The notes: generated by a model from the letters alone, not told the origin. DNA of 37,607 bases from an uncultured Paracoccaceae bacterium (GCA_913062865.1 CAJXWO010000025.1:1-37607); one strand, 5' to 3'; counted from the first letter of the stretch, positions 22,160-32,993 are shown. Numbers and translations are program-made.

Positions 22160-24695
22160 GCGTTATGTCGTTGGACAATCCGCCGATATCCGTCACTCCG
22201 ATCAGCGTCAGCGTGTTCTGCGGAGTAAAGGAGAACACGGTGTTTCCACCGACCACCCGCGCGAAATCAAGCACTTCATTCACCGACAGATACGCGTTTC
22301 CGTAGGCCAGGTTGTCGATCCGCAGGCTGTCGAAATCGGCGACGTAGTCCTCGATCACGTCTCGCCCGCCGTCATAGACGAAAGTGTGGAAATTCTGCCC
22401 CCCGCGCAGCGTGTCATCGCCGGGTCCGCCGATCAGCGTGTCACGCATAGCGCCGCCGTTGAGGTAGTCGTCTCCCAACCGGCCGTTCAACGTATCGTGC
22501 CCCTCGCGCCCGAACAGGCGGTTGTCGCCGGTATTGCCCCAGATCTCGTCGTCGTACCGCCCACCGGCCAAGTCCTCGATGCTGTCATACTGGTCGCCCA
22601 CGGCCTCACCGGTGTTGCGACCGGGATACTGAAGGTCGAGCACCAGCCCCGTCAGGCTTTCGGAATACTGGGCGCGGTCCCGGTTCTCGCCCCCGCGCAG
22701 CACGTCCGCCCCGGGCCCGCCAAAGAGCACGTCATCGCCGATCCCGCCCTCCAGCGTGTCGTCACCGCGGCGGCCGAAAATGTAGTCGACATTGCGCCAG
22801 CCGAAGATCTGGTTGTCTTCGAAGGTGCCCCTGAGGTTGTCGAAACCCTGGCTTCCGAACAAATTCTCGATCTCGGAATAGCTGTCGCCTTGCGCGATAT
22901 TCGTATTCACTTGCGGGAACAGCAGATCGACCCGCAGCGATCCGACCGACCCAAAATAAGAGACGGTGTCGCGCCCGGCCCCTCCCTCGAGCCGGTCTCC
23001 GCCCGGACCGCCGGTCAGGATGTCGTTCCCGCCCTGGCCGCGCAACGTGTCGTTGCCGCCCTCTCCATATATGTGATCCTCAGCGCCGGTTCCATTCAGC
23101 AGGTTCGCGCCCGCCGATCCGGCCACGGTTGGCGCACCAAGGGGATCCGGGCCCGTGTGGTCCTCCGGATCCGACGGGCGGGTCAGATCCACCACCATCA
23201 CGTGAGTCAGCTCGAAAAGCTCCGATGACTGGAAATCGGACCGCTGCAGCGACTGCCCGTCAGAGGTATAAAGCTGTAGTTCCTCGGTCCCGAAACGGAT
23301 GATCGCACCACCGGCCACGGTGGAGACTGACAACGCCGAAACGTCGTAGACCCTCCCGAATCCGGTCAGATCCAGCCTGTCCTGGCCCGGCTCGAAATCC
23401 GTGATCCGGTCGGCCGCGCCGTCGCTGCTCAGCACGAAAAGATCGGCCCCGGCATCACCGGTCAGCGTATCGCTGCCGGCTCCATCGACCAGAATGTCGT
23501 CACCGGCCCCGCCGGTCAGACGATCGGCACCCCCATCGCCGAAGATCAGGTCGTTCTGGCTGCCGCCGGTCAGCGTGTTCGCGGCCGTCGTCCCGCGGAT
23601 CGGCGCCGCCAGCGGGCCGGGGTCGTGTCCCAGGCGGGTGATCCCGGCCTCGCGCGCGCTCGCTGCGAAAATCGCGACATCGCCACCGACCTGCGTCCCG
23701 GCCACCGCGCTCACGTTGTCGAGCCCGCGGTTGACCGCGTCGGCCACGCTGTCGACATGGGTCAACCGCCCATCTGGCATCAGCTGCATTAGGCTGACCC
23801 CGTCATCGCCCCCGCCCGCGGCCAGGAAGACACGCCCTGACATCTCGACCGCAGCGAGGCTTTGAACGCCCTGGAAGCGAGTGTAGAGGTTGTCGACAAC
23901 ATGATCGGTGAGCGTGAGCCGTCCGTCGGTTTCCAACCGCATGACGCTGATCGAACTGCTGTTGGCCCCTGCGGCGAAGACCCATGTTTCGCCCCCCATC
24001 CGCGCCGTTGCCAGCGCGGTGCCGCCATTGATCGCGAGGCCCGTCTCCGGGCCGAGGCTGTCCCTCAGGATCAGACTGTTGTTGGAGATTTGCAGGCTCT
24101 TGAGAAGGTCACCGCTTGACGCAAGGGCGAGGGCGTATTCATTCGCCCCCGACTGGGCGATCTCGAGTGCCGAAATCTCGGCCCGCGCGGGTGACGCCAC
24201 TGTCCCAGCGTTCTGTGTGCGCGTCAGCGCCGGGGCGGCCGACACCGTGTTCAGCCCGATCTGGGTGCCCAGCCAGTTGACGTTTACCGCGCGGCCCTCT
24301 CCGGCCGTGAAGGCGATATCGGTGATCCCCGATATGCCGCTTCCGACCCAGTCCGTCCCGCTCCCAAGGCTGCCATTGCCAGCCACGACATAGCTCTTGA
24401 GCCCCGCCGCCTGCTCCGGGCCTGGCGTGAGCAGATGCACCTGACCGCCCACCGTGGCCAGTACCAGGCGCCCCGGTCCACCCAAAGCGACGGTATCGGA
24501 AAAACTGACCTGGTCGCGCAAGACAAGGGATGTGCCCCCCGTGTCGAACTGCAGGCTCATGACCCCGCCGCCGCGACCTGTTGTGGTGAACAAAGTGCCC
24601 TGCCCGCCGATCGTGGCGACGATCATATCGGTGATTCCGATACGGTGAGTTTCAGGGCCCACAACCCAGTGGCCGATCAGCTGCAATCCCGACAT
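22152..24695 (-). CDS. RTX calcium-binding (hemolysin-type repeat) protein
   Basis: A large secreted-type protein of about 847 residues. The first half (about 1-360) is a series of beta strands with repeated V-x-G-x-VAIFAAS-like units, resembling a beta-propeller. Two blocks of nonapeptide repeats (GGxGxDxLxGG) follow: one near 375-430, ending in an M10-type tail (ADRITDFEPGQDRLDL), and one running from about 535 to 790. Such proteins bind calcium outside the cell and leave by type I secretion; no signal peptide is seen, and no secretion genes are in the window. The start is uncertain: the ATG at 24695 is taken because MSGLQLIGHWVVG looks like a family start, but an in-frame ATG at 24749 would add 18 residues. 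Confidence 0.85.
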   Translation of the reverse strand: MSGLQLIGHWVVGPETHRIGITDMIVATIGGQGTLFTTTGRGGGVMSLQFDTGGTSLVLRDQVSFSDTVALGGPGRLVLATVGGQVHLLTPGPEQAAGLKSYVVAGNGSLGSGTDWVGSGISGITDIAFTAGEGRAVNVNWLGTQIGLNTVSAAPALTRTQNAGTVASPARAEISALEIAQSGANEYALALASSGDLLKSLQISNNSLILRDSLGPETGLAINGGTALATARMGGETWVFAAGANSSSISVMRLETDGRLTLTDHVVDNLYTRFQGVQSLAAVEMSGRVFLAAGGGDDGVSLMQLMPDGRLTHVDSVADAVNRGLDNVSAVAGTQVGGDVAIFAASAREAGITRLGHDPGPLAAPIRGTTAANTLTGGSQNDLIFGDGGADRLTGGAGDDILVDGAGSDTLTGDAGADLFVLSSDGAADRITDFEPGQDRLDLTGFGRVYDVSALSVSTVAGGAIIRFGTEELQLYTSDGQSLQRSDFQSSELFELTHVMVVDLTRPSDPEDHTGPDPLGAPTVAGSAGANLLNGTGAEDHIYGEGGNDTLRGQGGNDILTGGPGGDRLEGGAGRDTVSYFGSVGSLRVDLLFPQVNTNIAQGDSYSEIENLFGSQGFDNLRGTFEDNQIFGWRNVDYIFGRRGDDTLEGGIGDDVLFGGPGADVLRGGENRDRAQYSESLTGLVLDLQYPGRNTGEAVGDQYDSIEDLAGGRYDDEIWGNTGDNRLFGREGHDTLNGRLGDDYLNGGAMRDTLIGGPGDDTLRGGQNFHTFVYDGGRDVIEDYVADFDSLRIDNLAYGNAYLSVNEVLDFARVVGGNTVFSFTPQNTLTLIGVTDIGGLSNDITLI

Positions 24696-24829
24696 GCGCT
24701 TCGTCCCATCCCGTTCTCCGTCAAACCAGAACGGGACCAGGATGGGCATCTCACGGGTCGAAACCGGGCGATGCCCGGGGCGGCATTTTGGCGTTTACAG
24801 CCTGATTTTGCTCAAATGCAGAAAAGACC

Positions 24830-25555
24830 TCAGTCTGCGGAAAGATCGACCACGCTGGGGTCGAACGGGATCTCGTCCTGCATCCTGAAAACGCCCTGAA
24901 CGAAACTTTCGGGCTCGGCCGGGTCGAGATGCGCCAGCTGCCAGAGCGCAAAGCGCCACCACCGCGACCGCAGCATCGGCGAAATCAGGGCAGTCGGAAG
25001 GCGCATCTTCTTGATCTGCGCCGGGTTGCCGGCAACGACCGCATAGGGCGGCACATCGCGTGTGACCACCGCATGCGCGGCGACGACGGCACCATCCCCC
25101 AGCCGGACGCCCGCGCCGATATAGGCCCCATGGCCGATCCAGACATCGTTACCAATATGAGTGATCTGCGCACGGGTCGGCGCCGACGCGCTGCCCGGTC
25201 CGAGCTGCGCGAACGCGTCAGCCCCCTCGAACCCGTCGCCGAGATCGAAGAAACCCTTGCCCAGGTAAAAGGCCGGGCTGGTGGATGCCCATGTCGTCGG
25301 ATGATTCTGGCGACCGATCTGCACCGCCTCGCCAAACGAGCAGTACCGACCGATCCGTGCCGCAAAACAGTAGCCCGACACCTGATAGGAGAAAGCGCCC
25401 AAATGCAGCGAATGCTGGATCTGGGTCCATTTGAGGCTGCACGGTGCCGCCAGTCGGGTCTGGACGGGCAGCCTGACCCGGCCGCCGCCGCCACGCGGCA
25501 ACACCTCGACCCCTCGTGCCCGGAGAGCGGCGATCGAATGGTCCCGGACGCTCAT
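24830..25555 (-). CDS. CatB-related O-acetyltransferase
   Basis: A 241-residue left-handed beta-helix enzyme (hexapeptide repeats). The N-terminal helix part is followed by [14 protein letters not shown], the catalytic-type histidine in GRQNHP (His85), the loop [11 protein letters not shown], and the repeat run [49 protein letters not shown]. It belongs to the xenobiotic/CatB group, whose chromosomal members often modify surface polysaccharide. Its ATG overlaps the stop of the glycosyltransferase gene by four bases, so the acetylation target is probably that enzyme's product. Confidence 0.9.
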   Translation of the reverse strand: MSVRDHSIAALRARGVEVLPRGGGGRVRLPVQTRLAAPCSLKWTQIQHSLHLGAFSYQVSGYCFAARIGRYCSFGEAVQIGRQNHPTTWASTSPAFYLGKGFFDLGDGFEGADAFAQLGPGSASAPTRAQITHIGNDVWIGHGAYIGAGVRLGDGAVVAAHAVVTRDVPPYAVVAGNPAQIKKMRLPTALISPMLRSRWWRFALWQLAHLDPAEPESFVQGVFRMQDEIPFDPSVVDLSAD

Positions 25556-27072
25556 GCGGCGCGCGCCCTGCGGCCGTCGAGCACCGCGAGGATGCGCCCC
25601 GCCGCATCTTCGGGCCCGGTCGGATCAAGCACGATCCCGTTGGACGCCGCATTCAGCGCCTCTGCCTGCGCGCCAAGATCGAAACCGATCACCGGCAGTC
25701 CCGTCGCGAGCGCCTCCCGCGTGGTGAAGGAAAAGGCTTCGGGCCAGATCGACGGGATGATCCAAGCACCGATACCGTATCGCCGGGCCAGCGCGCCGAT
25801 CTCATCGGGATCATACGTGCCATGCACGATCGTGCCGTCCCCGACGGGGAAACCGGGGTCCATGGCCCCGATCACGACAACCCGCCGGCCATGCCCGGCC
25901 GCCCGGCGCGACAGAGCCGAAACGACGGCAGCGCCTTTCTGAAGGCCGATATTGCCAAGCACGCCGATGGCACCGTCAGGCCGCGGGGCGAGTCGCTCGG
26001 GATGCGCGCCGCACCGATGCGGAGAGATCACGATCCGGTCGGTATAGTCCGGCCAGACCCCAGCCACGAGCGCTTTGCTCGCACCCGAGAAGACCTCGAT
26101 ACGGTCGGCCTCGGCGATGAGCCTGCCCCAGCTTGTCTGCCAGTCCGACAGCGGCACGGGGCGCCCGTCCGGCCGGTGCGCGATATGCACCGGATCGGCC
26201 GTGTTCCCAGATGGCAGGCCGCGATAGACGGCATCCCCATCGAGCAGGCAATAGGACGGGCTAATCGGAAAATAGTCATGAAATGCTACCTCTAGCGTGT
26301 CTCGACCGGGCCGGTAGAGGGACAGCAGAGCCTCGGGCAATGCGACGGGGTCGGGGTCTCCGACACCGCAGGAATAGACAAGGGCGCGACGGTCAATCGG
26401 GGCCAGAAGTGTTTCGACGAGGTCGAACGTATCCGTCTCGCCAAGGGTCTGGCCAAGTGCTGTGTGCAATTCGATGCGCCATCGCCTTGCGCCCCCGACC
26501 CGAAGCACCACCGCGGCGCCCCCCGTGGCACAAATCCGCTCCAACCGCCGTTTCAGGACCATTCCGGCCCCGCCGCCCATGGAATGGGCCAGGATGACCG
26601 GCACCGGCACACCCGCGATGCCCACCCAGGCCAACCCGAGCGAAAGCCGCGCCGTGCGGATCGGATCCGACGCGATGAAGCGTTGAACATCGCGGTCGTA
26701 GTCCGGGTAGCGGCCGGAAATCATGCGGTTATGGTCGGAGATCAGCGTCGCTTTCTCGGCTGACCCGAACGAACTTCCGCCCCGATGCTCGACGAAAAGA
26801 CCGTGCTGGCAAAGATGCACGCCGCCAAGGGCGCGGGTTTTCTGACACCAATCGACCTCTTCGCCATAGCCCCGGCCGAAGGCAGTGTCGAAGTGCGGCA
26901 CCTTTCGCAGGTAGGCGGGGTTCAGCGCCATGCAGAAACCGACGCCGGTCGGCGCCTGCGCAAGGCCATGATCCGGCGCGAATTGTCTCGCAATCGAGTC
27001 TATGCGGTCGACCTCGCCGGGTTGAAGGTCCCGTGGGGCGCAGATTGTCGGCGCCGTGAAGATTTCGGCATC
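25552..27072 (-). CDS. 3' part of the split glycosyltransferase (end of GT2 plus GT4 domain)
   Basis: This part starts at the frameshift (DAEIFTAP) and has no start of its own. It holds the end of the GT2 domain ([34 protein letters not shown]) and a GT-B domain with [12 protein letters not shown] and the nucleotide-sugar motif [18 protein letters not shown], with the two glutamates of the EX7E type, followed by [14 protein letters not shown]. It ends in an ATGA overlap with the O-acetyltransferase gene. Confidence 0.55.
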   Translation of the reverse strand, partial: DAEIFTAPTICAPRDLQPGEVDRIDSIARQFAPDHGLAQAPTGVGFCMALNPAYLRKVPHFDTAFGRGYGEEVDWCQKTRALGGVHLCQHGLFVEHRGGSSFGSAEKATLISDHNRMISGRYPDYDRDVQRFIASDPIRTARLSLGLAWVGIAGVPVPVILAHSMGGGAGMVLKRRLERICATGGAAVVLRVGGARRWRIELHTALGQTLGETDTFDLVETLLAPIDRRALVYSCGVGDPDPVALPEALLSLYRPGRDTLEVAFHDYFPISPSYCLLDGDAVYRGLPSGNTADPVHIAHRPDGRPVPLSDWQTSWGRLIAEADRIEVFSGASKALVAGVWPDYTDRIVISPHRCGAHPERLAPRPDGAIGVLGNIGLQKGAAVVSALSRRAAGHGRRVVVIGAMDPGFPVGDGTIVHGTYDPDEIGALARRYGIGAWIIPSIWPEAFSFTTREALATGLPVIGFDLGAQAEALNAASNGIVLDPTGPEDAAGRILAVLDGRRARAA

Positions 27073-28070
27073 TTGGACATAGGTGTCACGCTCGCCACGT
27101 TGTGTCCCGCCAGGATCGGGCGCACGAGCCGCGACGCCCACCCGGGCGGAACGAAGGCATCGGAATTGAGTGGAACGACCGGGCCGTCCCGGGTGAGCGC
27201 ACGGGCGAAGGCGCGGTTTACGCTGCCGATAAAGCCCAGGTTGGTCGCGTTCTCGATCAGGGTAATCTGGCCGGGGCTATCGGCCTCTTGTTCGGCAACC
27301 CATTCGCGCAGAAAAGGACGGACCTTTGCATCGGTCGAACAATCCTCCACCAGGATCAGGTACCAGTCGACATCGGTGTTCCGCAGGACACGCCCCAACA
27401 TCTCGGGCAAAAGATCCAGCGCATTGAAGACCGGCACGATGATGGTGATCGCCGTGGATTTCGGGAGGACCGGCGCAGGATCGGCTGGCAGGAGCAGCCC
27501 AGGATCAAGCGTACCGGACGTTTCTGGTTGCGCAAGGTCCATCCCCGTTTTGACACGCGCCCGCGCAATGCCGTCGCCCCGGATGGCGGCTGGGAGATCG
27601 GGCAGAACCCGTGCCAGCCGCATCAGAAATCCAGGCATGTGCCGTGCGCGCGCCAATGCGATCCGCCTTGGGGCAAAGGGCTGGAACGGCATAAGCACCG
27701 CGTCATTCCCGTGATCGAAACGGATCGTTCCGCGCAGCGCGTGAAACGGAATCTCAATCACAAAGCCCACATCCGAGGCGCCGCCGGGCAAGGCCCGCGC
27801 GACATCCGAACGCGGGATGGACGGCACGGTGACGGCCCGCGTATCCCCTAGCGTCAGGGTCACCTGACCGGCGCGCGCCCACCCTTCGACGCAAAGCCGC
27901 CCGTTGGCGAGCGCAATGCGCTCAATCTGCCCGATCTGCTGCCCGTGGGGGCCGCGCACGGCCGCACCGGATGCCGTCATCGCAATGCGCCCGTCGCAAT
28001 AGCGCAGGAACACGGGCCAGATGCCCGGCAGCCGCGCGATCCAGCCAAAGCGGGTCTTGGGAAGCGTCAT
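27000..28070 (-). CDS. 5' part of the split glycosyltransferase (GT2 domain)
   Basis: This open frame gives 356 residues. The first 130 or so form a beta-rich domain of unknown role. The GT-A fold then shows TIIVPVFNA, VEDCSTD, NLGFIGSVNRAFA and the LNSDAFVPPGW region that usually precedes the metal site. The last 25 residues or so after SVTPMS are out of frame, rich in Ser and Arg, and unrelated to the family. It would lack the acceptor part ([11 protein letters not shown] and [10 protein letters not shown]) that lies in the next frame. Confidence 0.6.
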   Translation of the reverse strand: MTLPKTRFGWIARLPGIWPVFLRYCDGRIAMTASGAAVRGPHGQQIGQIERIALANGRLCVEGWARAGQVTLTLGDTRAVTVPSIPRSDVARALPGGASDVGFVIEIPFHALRGTIRFDHGNDAVLMPFQPFAPRRIALARARHMPGFLMRLARVLPDLPAAIRGDGIARARVKTGMDLAQPETSGTLDPGLLLPADPAPVLPKSTAITIIVPVFNALDLLPEMLGRVLRNTDVDWYLILVEDCSTDAKVRPFLREWVAEQEADSPGQITLIENATNLGFIGSVNRAFARALTRDGPVVPLNSDAFVPPGWASRLVRPILAGHNVASVTPMSKMPKSSRRRQSAPHGTFNPARSTA

Positions 28071-28147
28071 GCAGTGGTCCTCCTGACTGGACGGACCCCA
28101 TGTCCGCGCCTTGTCAGGTGTGTAGTCCACCGCGGTTTAAAGCCCGG

Positions 28148-29203
<1,056 letters not shown>

Positions 29204-29340
29204 GATCCCGGCCCCCTTGCCGTACTGCACCGCCACATAACCAACGCACCCTTTGCCGAACAACAGACACTGTGCATCGGCAGCGGTTGAAACATCTATC
29301 CAAGCACTGACATATCGTGACAACAGATAAGGAGATATTG

Positions 29341-29919
29341 ATGCCCCCGCGCAACGACGCCGCGCTTGATTTTCTGCTCACCCGCCGGTCGCGCCCGGCC
29401 AAGACGCTGACCGCTCCGGCCCCGGACAAGACCGCGCTTGTCCCGATCCTGACGGCGGCCGCACGCTCGCCCGATCACGGAAAACTGGAGCCCTGGCGCT
29501 TTGTCGTGATCGAGGGCACGGCGCTCGCGCGCCTCGCAGGCCTGGTGCGCGAACGCGGCGCGGCCTTGGGCAAGACGGGCGAAGAGATCGAGAAAGCGCA
29601 GGCGCAGTTTCTCAACAGCCCGCTTTGCGTGGCGGTGATCGAAAGCCCCAAGGTGTCGCCCAAGATCCCCGAAATCGAACAGACCTATTCTGCGGGCGCC
29701 GTCTGCCTGGCGCTTCTGAACGCAGCCCTCGCGGCGGGTTGGGGGGCGAACTGGCTGTCGGGCTGGGCCTCTCACGATGCAAACTTCCGTAAAGAGGGTC
29801 TGAACCTGGCCGAGCATGAGCGGATCGCCGGCCTGATCCATATCGGCACTGAAACCAGCGCACCGCCCGAACGACCGCGCCCGGACCTGGAGGCGATCAC
29901 CACATGGATCTCGGACTGA
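29341..29919 (+). CDS. Nitroreductase family protein, YdjA-like
   Basis: A 192-residue FMN-dependent oxidoreductase of the minimal (YdjA) type. It begins with the FMN-binding RRSRP motif, followed by [18 protein letters not shown] and a later [10 protein letters not shown] block typical of the family. The substrate is unknown. The ATG at 29341 follows a clear AAGGAG; the GTG at 29317 would add eight residues without a site. The next gene overlaps its 3' end by 16 bases, so they are translated together. Confidence 0.88.
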   Translation: MPPRNDAALDFLLTRRSRPAKTLTAPAPDKTALVPILTAAARSPDHGKLEPWRFVVIEGTALARLAGLVRERGAALGKTGEEIEKAQAQFLNSPLCVAVIESPKVSPKIPEIEQTYSAGAVCLALLNAALAAGWGANWLSGWASHDANFRKEGLNLAEHERIAGLIHIGTETSAPPERPRPDLEAITTWISD

Positions 29920-30605
29920 TCTTCGCATCCTTCCTGCGCGCGCTGGGCCAGATCGGCGACCCGCGTTTCCGCAATGTGCTTTTCCTTGGGATCGCCCTGA
30001 CGTTGGTGTTGCTGGTCGCGGCCTATGCCGGGCTCTTGTGGGTGATCGAGGCGCTGACCGGCGAGACAACCACACTGCCCATCGTCGGCGAGGTCACATG
30101 GGTCGGCGATCTTCTGGGATGGGGCTCTGCGCTGTTGATGATCGGTCTGTCGGTGTTCCTGATGGTGCCGGTCGCATCGGCCATCACGTCGATGTTCCTG
30201 GAAACGGTCGCGCAAGCGGTCGAGGAACGGCACTACCCCAGTCTGCCGCAGGTCGCGGGCACACCACTGGGCGAGGCGGTGCGAGATACGGTCAACTTCC
30301 TGGGCGTGATCATCTTGGCAAACCTTTTGGCGCTTATTCTATACGCGCTGTTTCCGCCGGCGGCTCTGTTCATTTTCTGGGGCCTGAACGGGTTTCTGCT
30401 GGGCCGGGAATACTTCACACTCGCGGCGATGCGCCGGATCGGACGGGCAGAGGCGCGCAAGCTGCGCGGTCGACACGCGGCCACGATCTGGGTTGCGGGC
30501 ACGTTGATGGCGATCCCGCTATCGGTGCCGCTGGTCAACCTGTTGATCCCGATTCTCGGCGCGGCGACATTCACCCATATCTTCCACGGCGTGAAGGACC
30601 GCTAA
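29904..30605 (+). CDS. EI24-domain (CysZ-like) membrane protein
   Basis: A 233-residue inner-membrane protein with four to six hydrophobic segments (for example VLFLGIALTLVLLVAAYAGLL, and FLGVIILANLLALILYALFPP). The arrangement, with the conserved FWGLNGFLLGREYF motif in the second half, matches the EI24/CysZ family. E. coli CysZ imports sulfate, but the alphaproteobacterial members have no settled role. It overlaps the nitroreductase gene by 16 bases. A weak hairpin (30606-30631) follows it. Confidence 0.82.
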   Translation: MDLGLIFASFLRALGQIGDPRFRNVLFLGIALTLVLLVAAYAGLLWVIEALTGETTTLPIVGEVTWVGDLLGWGSALLMIGLSVFLMVPVASAITSMFLETVAQAVEERHYPSLPQVAGTPLGEAVRDTVNFLGVIILANLLALILYALFPPAALFIFWGLNGFLLGREYFTLAAMRRIGRAEARKLRGRHAATIWVAGTLMAIPLSVPLVNLLIPILGAATFTHIFHGVKDR

Positions 30606-30631
30606 GGGCGACAGGCGCGCGCTGTCCGCCC
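30606..30631. terminator. Weak hairpin between convergent genes
   Basis: GGGCGACAG and CTGTCCGCCC pair with one bulged C around GCGCGCG. It lies between the EI24 gene and the convergent DUF1467 gene. There is no T run. Confidence 0.3.
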
Positions 30632-30635
30632 GATC

Positions 30636-30920
30636 TCACTCCGTGGCGGAGGGCGGCCCCATACGGTTGAACATGTCGATATCGCGCACCGTGACCGTGC
30701 CCGTCACGATGATGCCCGCGATGATAACCCAAAGCACGAAAGCCACGACCGTGGTAATCCAGGCCTTTTTTTTCAGGTGATGATGCTCGGGCGACCCGGC
30801 ATGGGTGCCATGCACCACCTTGCCGACATCCCCCTGCGTTTGCAGGCGGATGGGGATCGCGATCAGGAACACCATGAACCAGATCACGGCATAGAGAACG
30901 AGTGCGGATGTGATTGCCAT
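30636..30920 (-). CDS. DUF1467 family membrane protein
   Basis: A 94-residue protein with two transmembrane segments (about 5-25 and 53-74) separated by a short loop containing RLQTQGDVGKVVHGTHAGSP, the DUF1467 hallmark. The function is unknown. It follows mce after seven bases on the same strand; the pair mce-DUF1467 is frequent in alphaproteobacteria, so a shared transcript is likely, although a metabolic link is not obvious. Confidence 0.85.
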   Translation of the reverse strand: MAITSALVLYAVIWFMVFLIAIPIRLQTQGDVGKVVHGTHAGSPEHHHLKKKAWITTVVAFVLWVIIAGIIVTGTVTVRDIDMFNRMGPPSATE

Positions 30921-30927
30921 GGCGCGC

Positions 30928-31332
30928 TCAGACCTGTTCCAGCTCGATCAGACAGCCGTTGAAGTCCTTTGGGTGCAGGAACAACACGGGCTTGCCATGG
31001 GCGCCGATCTTGGGTTCGCCGGTTCCAAGGACGCGGGCACCGCTGTCTTTCAGGTGGTCGCGCGCCGCGATGATGTCATCGACCTCGTAGCAGACATGGT
31101 GAATGCCGCCCGAGGGGTTCTTTTCCAGGAAACCGGCAATCGGGCTGTCTTCGCCCAAGGGGTAGAGCAGCTCGATCTTGGTGTTGGGCAGTTCGATGAA
31201 CACCACCGTCACACCATGGTCCGGCTCGTCCTGGGGCGCGCCCACCGTGGCGCCGAGTGTGCCGCGATATTGCGCGGACGCGGCCTCCAGATCAGGGACA
31301 GCAATGGCGACGTGGTTCAGGCGGCCGATCAT
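30928..31332 (-). CDS. mce: Methylmalonyl-CoA epimerase
   Basis: A 134-residue vicinal-oxygen-chelate enzyme that interconverts (R)- and (S)-methylmalonyl-CoA in propionate and ethylmalonyl-CoA metabolism. The metal ligand at the N-terminus (LNHVAIAV, His7), the HHVCYEV histidine and the C-terminal LIELEQV glutamate are all seen, together with GEDSPIAGFLEKNPSGG. The ATG at 31332 follows GGAG. meaB at 4.8-5.8 kb acts on the mutase that uses its product. Confidence 0.94.
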   Translation of the reverse strand: MIGRLNHVAIAVPDLEAASAQYRGTLGATVGAPQDEPDHGVTVVFIELPNTKIELLYPLGEDSPIAGFLEKNPSGGIHHVCYEVDDIIAARDHLKDSGARVLGTGEPKIGAHGKPVLFLHPKDFNGCLIELEQV

Positions 31333-31481
31333 GGAAGGTCTCCGAATGGCATGACGATGATGGCCCTGTTTATGGGGCGCGCCGACAGGCTGCACAAGGC
31401 GGAGCGACAGTTAACCGCGTGTTCACCAGCTGGGGTCAGAGTGAGTCGCATCACAGCTCTCCGGAACAGAAGGACCAGGAC

Positions 31482-32198
31482 ATGGAAGACGTTGCCCAGA
31501 TGCCGTTCAATCGCTATCCGACGCCGAACCGTCTGCTGCTCGGCCTGACGGTCCTTGTGGTCGAAGACAGCCGGTTCGCATGCGAGGCGATGCGGCTTTT
31601 GTGCCTGCGGAGCGGGGCGCGGATCCGGCGTGCGGATTGCCTGGCCTCGGCGCGGCACCATCTTCGCGTCTACCGGCCCTCGGCGATCATCGTCGATCTG
31701 GGTCTGCCCGACGGCTCCGGGCTAGACCTGATCGCCGATCTCTCGACGGCCCAGCCGCGGGTGGCGGCCATTCTCGCCACCAGCGGCGATCCTGCACAGG
31801 AAGACGGCGCGTTGCGGGTCGGCGCAGACGGGTTCCTGCCAAAGCCGCTTGAAAGCCTGGCCTCGTTCCAACAGGCGATCCTGGATTGCTTGCCGCCGGA
31901 TCAGCGCCCGAACGGGCCGCGCCCGCTTGTCGATCAATGGGTCGAGCCCGACACCCTGTCGCTCCGCGACGACATGATTCATGCGGCCGAGCTTCTGGCC
32001 GATGGGCAAGACACGGCCCAGCTGGCCTATGTCGCCCAGTTTCTGACCGGTGTCGCACGCAGTGCCCGCGATGGCGCGCTGGAAGAGGCCGCCGAAACCC
32101 TCGCCCGCGAGCGGCAACAGGGCCGGCCTGTCGGGTCGTCCACGGCGAAACTCGCCGCATTGCTGCAAGAGCGTTTGGCGGTGCGTCTCGCCATCTAG
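31482..32198 (+). CDS. Response regulator with a receiver domain and a helical C-terminus
   Basis: A 238-residue protein. The receiver domain (about 22-145) shows the acidic pair Glu28-Asp29, the phospho-acceptor Asp72 (IIVDLGLPDGSGLDLI), Thr100 and Lys121 (FLPKPLE), so it is probably phosphorylated. The C-terminal 80 residues or so are helical and match no DNA-binding or enzymatic output domain that I recognise (SLRDDMIHAAELLADGQDTAQLAYVAQFLTG). No histidine kinase is adjacent. The start at 31482 follows AAGGACCAGGAC; the open frame upstream is antisense to mce. The gene is divergent from mce. Confidence 0.85.
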   Translation: MEDVAQMPFNRYPTPNRLLLGLTVLVVEDSRFACEAMRLLCLRSGARIRRADCLASARHHLRVYRPSAIIVDLGLPDGSGLDLIADLSTAQPRVAAILATSGDPAQEDGALRVGADGFLPKPLESLASFQQAILDCLPPDQRPNGPRPLVDQWVEPDTLSLRDDMIHAAELLADGQDTAQLAYVAQFLTGVARSARDGALEEAAETLARERQQGRPVGSSTAKLAALLQERLAVRLAI

Positions 32199-32261
32199 GC
32201 AGGGCGCGACCGTGGGCCATGGCCCTGACGGACCGTGGCCATTGGTCCCGCCACCGATCCG

Positions 32262-32993
32262 TCAGAGCGGGGTTTGGTCGCGCAAGACCGGATCGCTTGC
32301 CGCGCGGACCAGCCGTGTCAGATCGCTCAGCCGTTCGATCTGACGACCGTCCCGGTCGAAATTCGCGGGATCGAGCCACAGGCGAAAGGCTTCGTCCAGC
32401 GCGGGCCATTCCTTGTCGATCATCGCGAACCACGCGGTGTCCCGGTTGCGACCCTTCACGACCGTCGCCTGCCGAAAAACACCCTCGTAGCTGAAACCAA
32501 GCCGCTGTGCCGCGCGCCGCGAGGCCAGATTGAGCGCGTCGCATTTCCACTCGTAACGGCGGTAGCCCGCCTGAAACGCCCAGGCCATCATCAGGTACAT
32601 CGCGTCGGTCGCGGCGCGCGTTCCCTGGAGACGCGGCGCGAAATTCAGGTGCCCCACCTCGATCGACCCGGCATCGGGCGCAACGCGAAGAAAGGCGCCG
32701 ACCCCGCCATATTCGCCGCTTTCCAAGTCGAGGATCGCGTAGAAGTGCGGATCTTCCCCACCGGCGCTGTCGCGAACCCAGCGATGGTACTGCGCGGCCG
32801 AATGGAACGGCCCGTAAGGCAGGTACGTCCAGACCGCATCGTGCCCCTCGTAAGCGCGAAACAAAAGCGCCGCGTGACGATCCGCCGACAAGGGCTCAAG
32901 TCTGGCATAGCGCCCCTCGAGGATCGCACCGTCGGGACGCGGCGGCGGCGTCCAGTCTGCTACGGGGTCGCCAACCGGCATTGCGCGTTCCAT
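32262..32993 (-). CDS. GNAT-family N-acetyltransferase
   Basis: A 243-residue acetyltransferase of the RimJ/RimL-like group. LEGRYARLEPLSADRH starts the fold, the acetyl-CoA-binding strand and helix are seen near NFAPRLQGTRAATDAMYLMM, and the closing ALNLASRRAAQRLGFSYEGVFRQA is characteristic. Relatives acetylate N-terminal amino groups or small amines; the substrate is unknown. The ATG at 32993 has a good GGAGG site. A stem of 8 bp (CTGACGGA/TCCGTCAG, 32225-32265) overlaps its stop and lies before the convergent response-regulator gene. Confidence 0.87.
   Translation of the reverse strand: MERAMPVGDPVADWTPPPRPDGAILEGRYARLEPLSADRHAALLFRAYEGHDAVWTYLPYGPFHSAAQYHRWVRDSAGGEDPHFYAILDLESGEYGGVGAFLRVAPDAGSIEVGHLNFAPRLQGTRAATDAMYLMMAWAFQAGYRRYEWKCDALNLASRRAAQRLGFSYEGVFRQATVVKGRNRDTAWFAMIDKEWPALDEAFRLWLDPANFDRDGRQIERLSDLTRLVRAASDPVLRDQTPL

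Larger units (their letters stand above)
25552..28070 (-). pseudogene. Two-domain glycosyltransferase split by a one-base deletion
   Basis: Restoring one base between 27073 and 27072 gives a continuous frame of 839 residues, 2,519 bases in all. Before the break the frame reads SVTPMS; after it, in another frame, [13 protein letters not shown], where an Asn codon (AAN-GAT) is expected. The start at 28070 has a strong AGGAGG eight bases upstream. The intact protein would carry an N-terminal beta-rich part, a GT2 domain and a C-terminal GT4-like domain. No homopolymer is present at the break, so a true mutation and an assembly error are both possible. The intact-looking downstream half and the coupled acetyltransferase gene suggest a recent event. 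Confidence 0.75.

Noticed and set aside
27073-27141. The ATG at 27141 as the true start of the second glycosyltransferase part
   Set aside because: The residues before DAEIF have no similarity to the family, while the upstream frame supplies the missing domain; a frameshift explains both halves.
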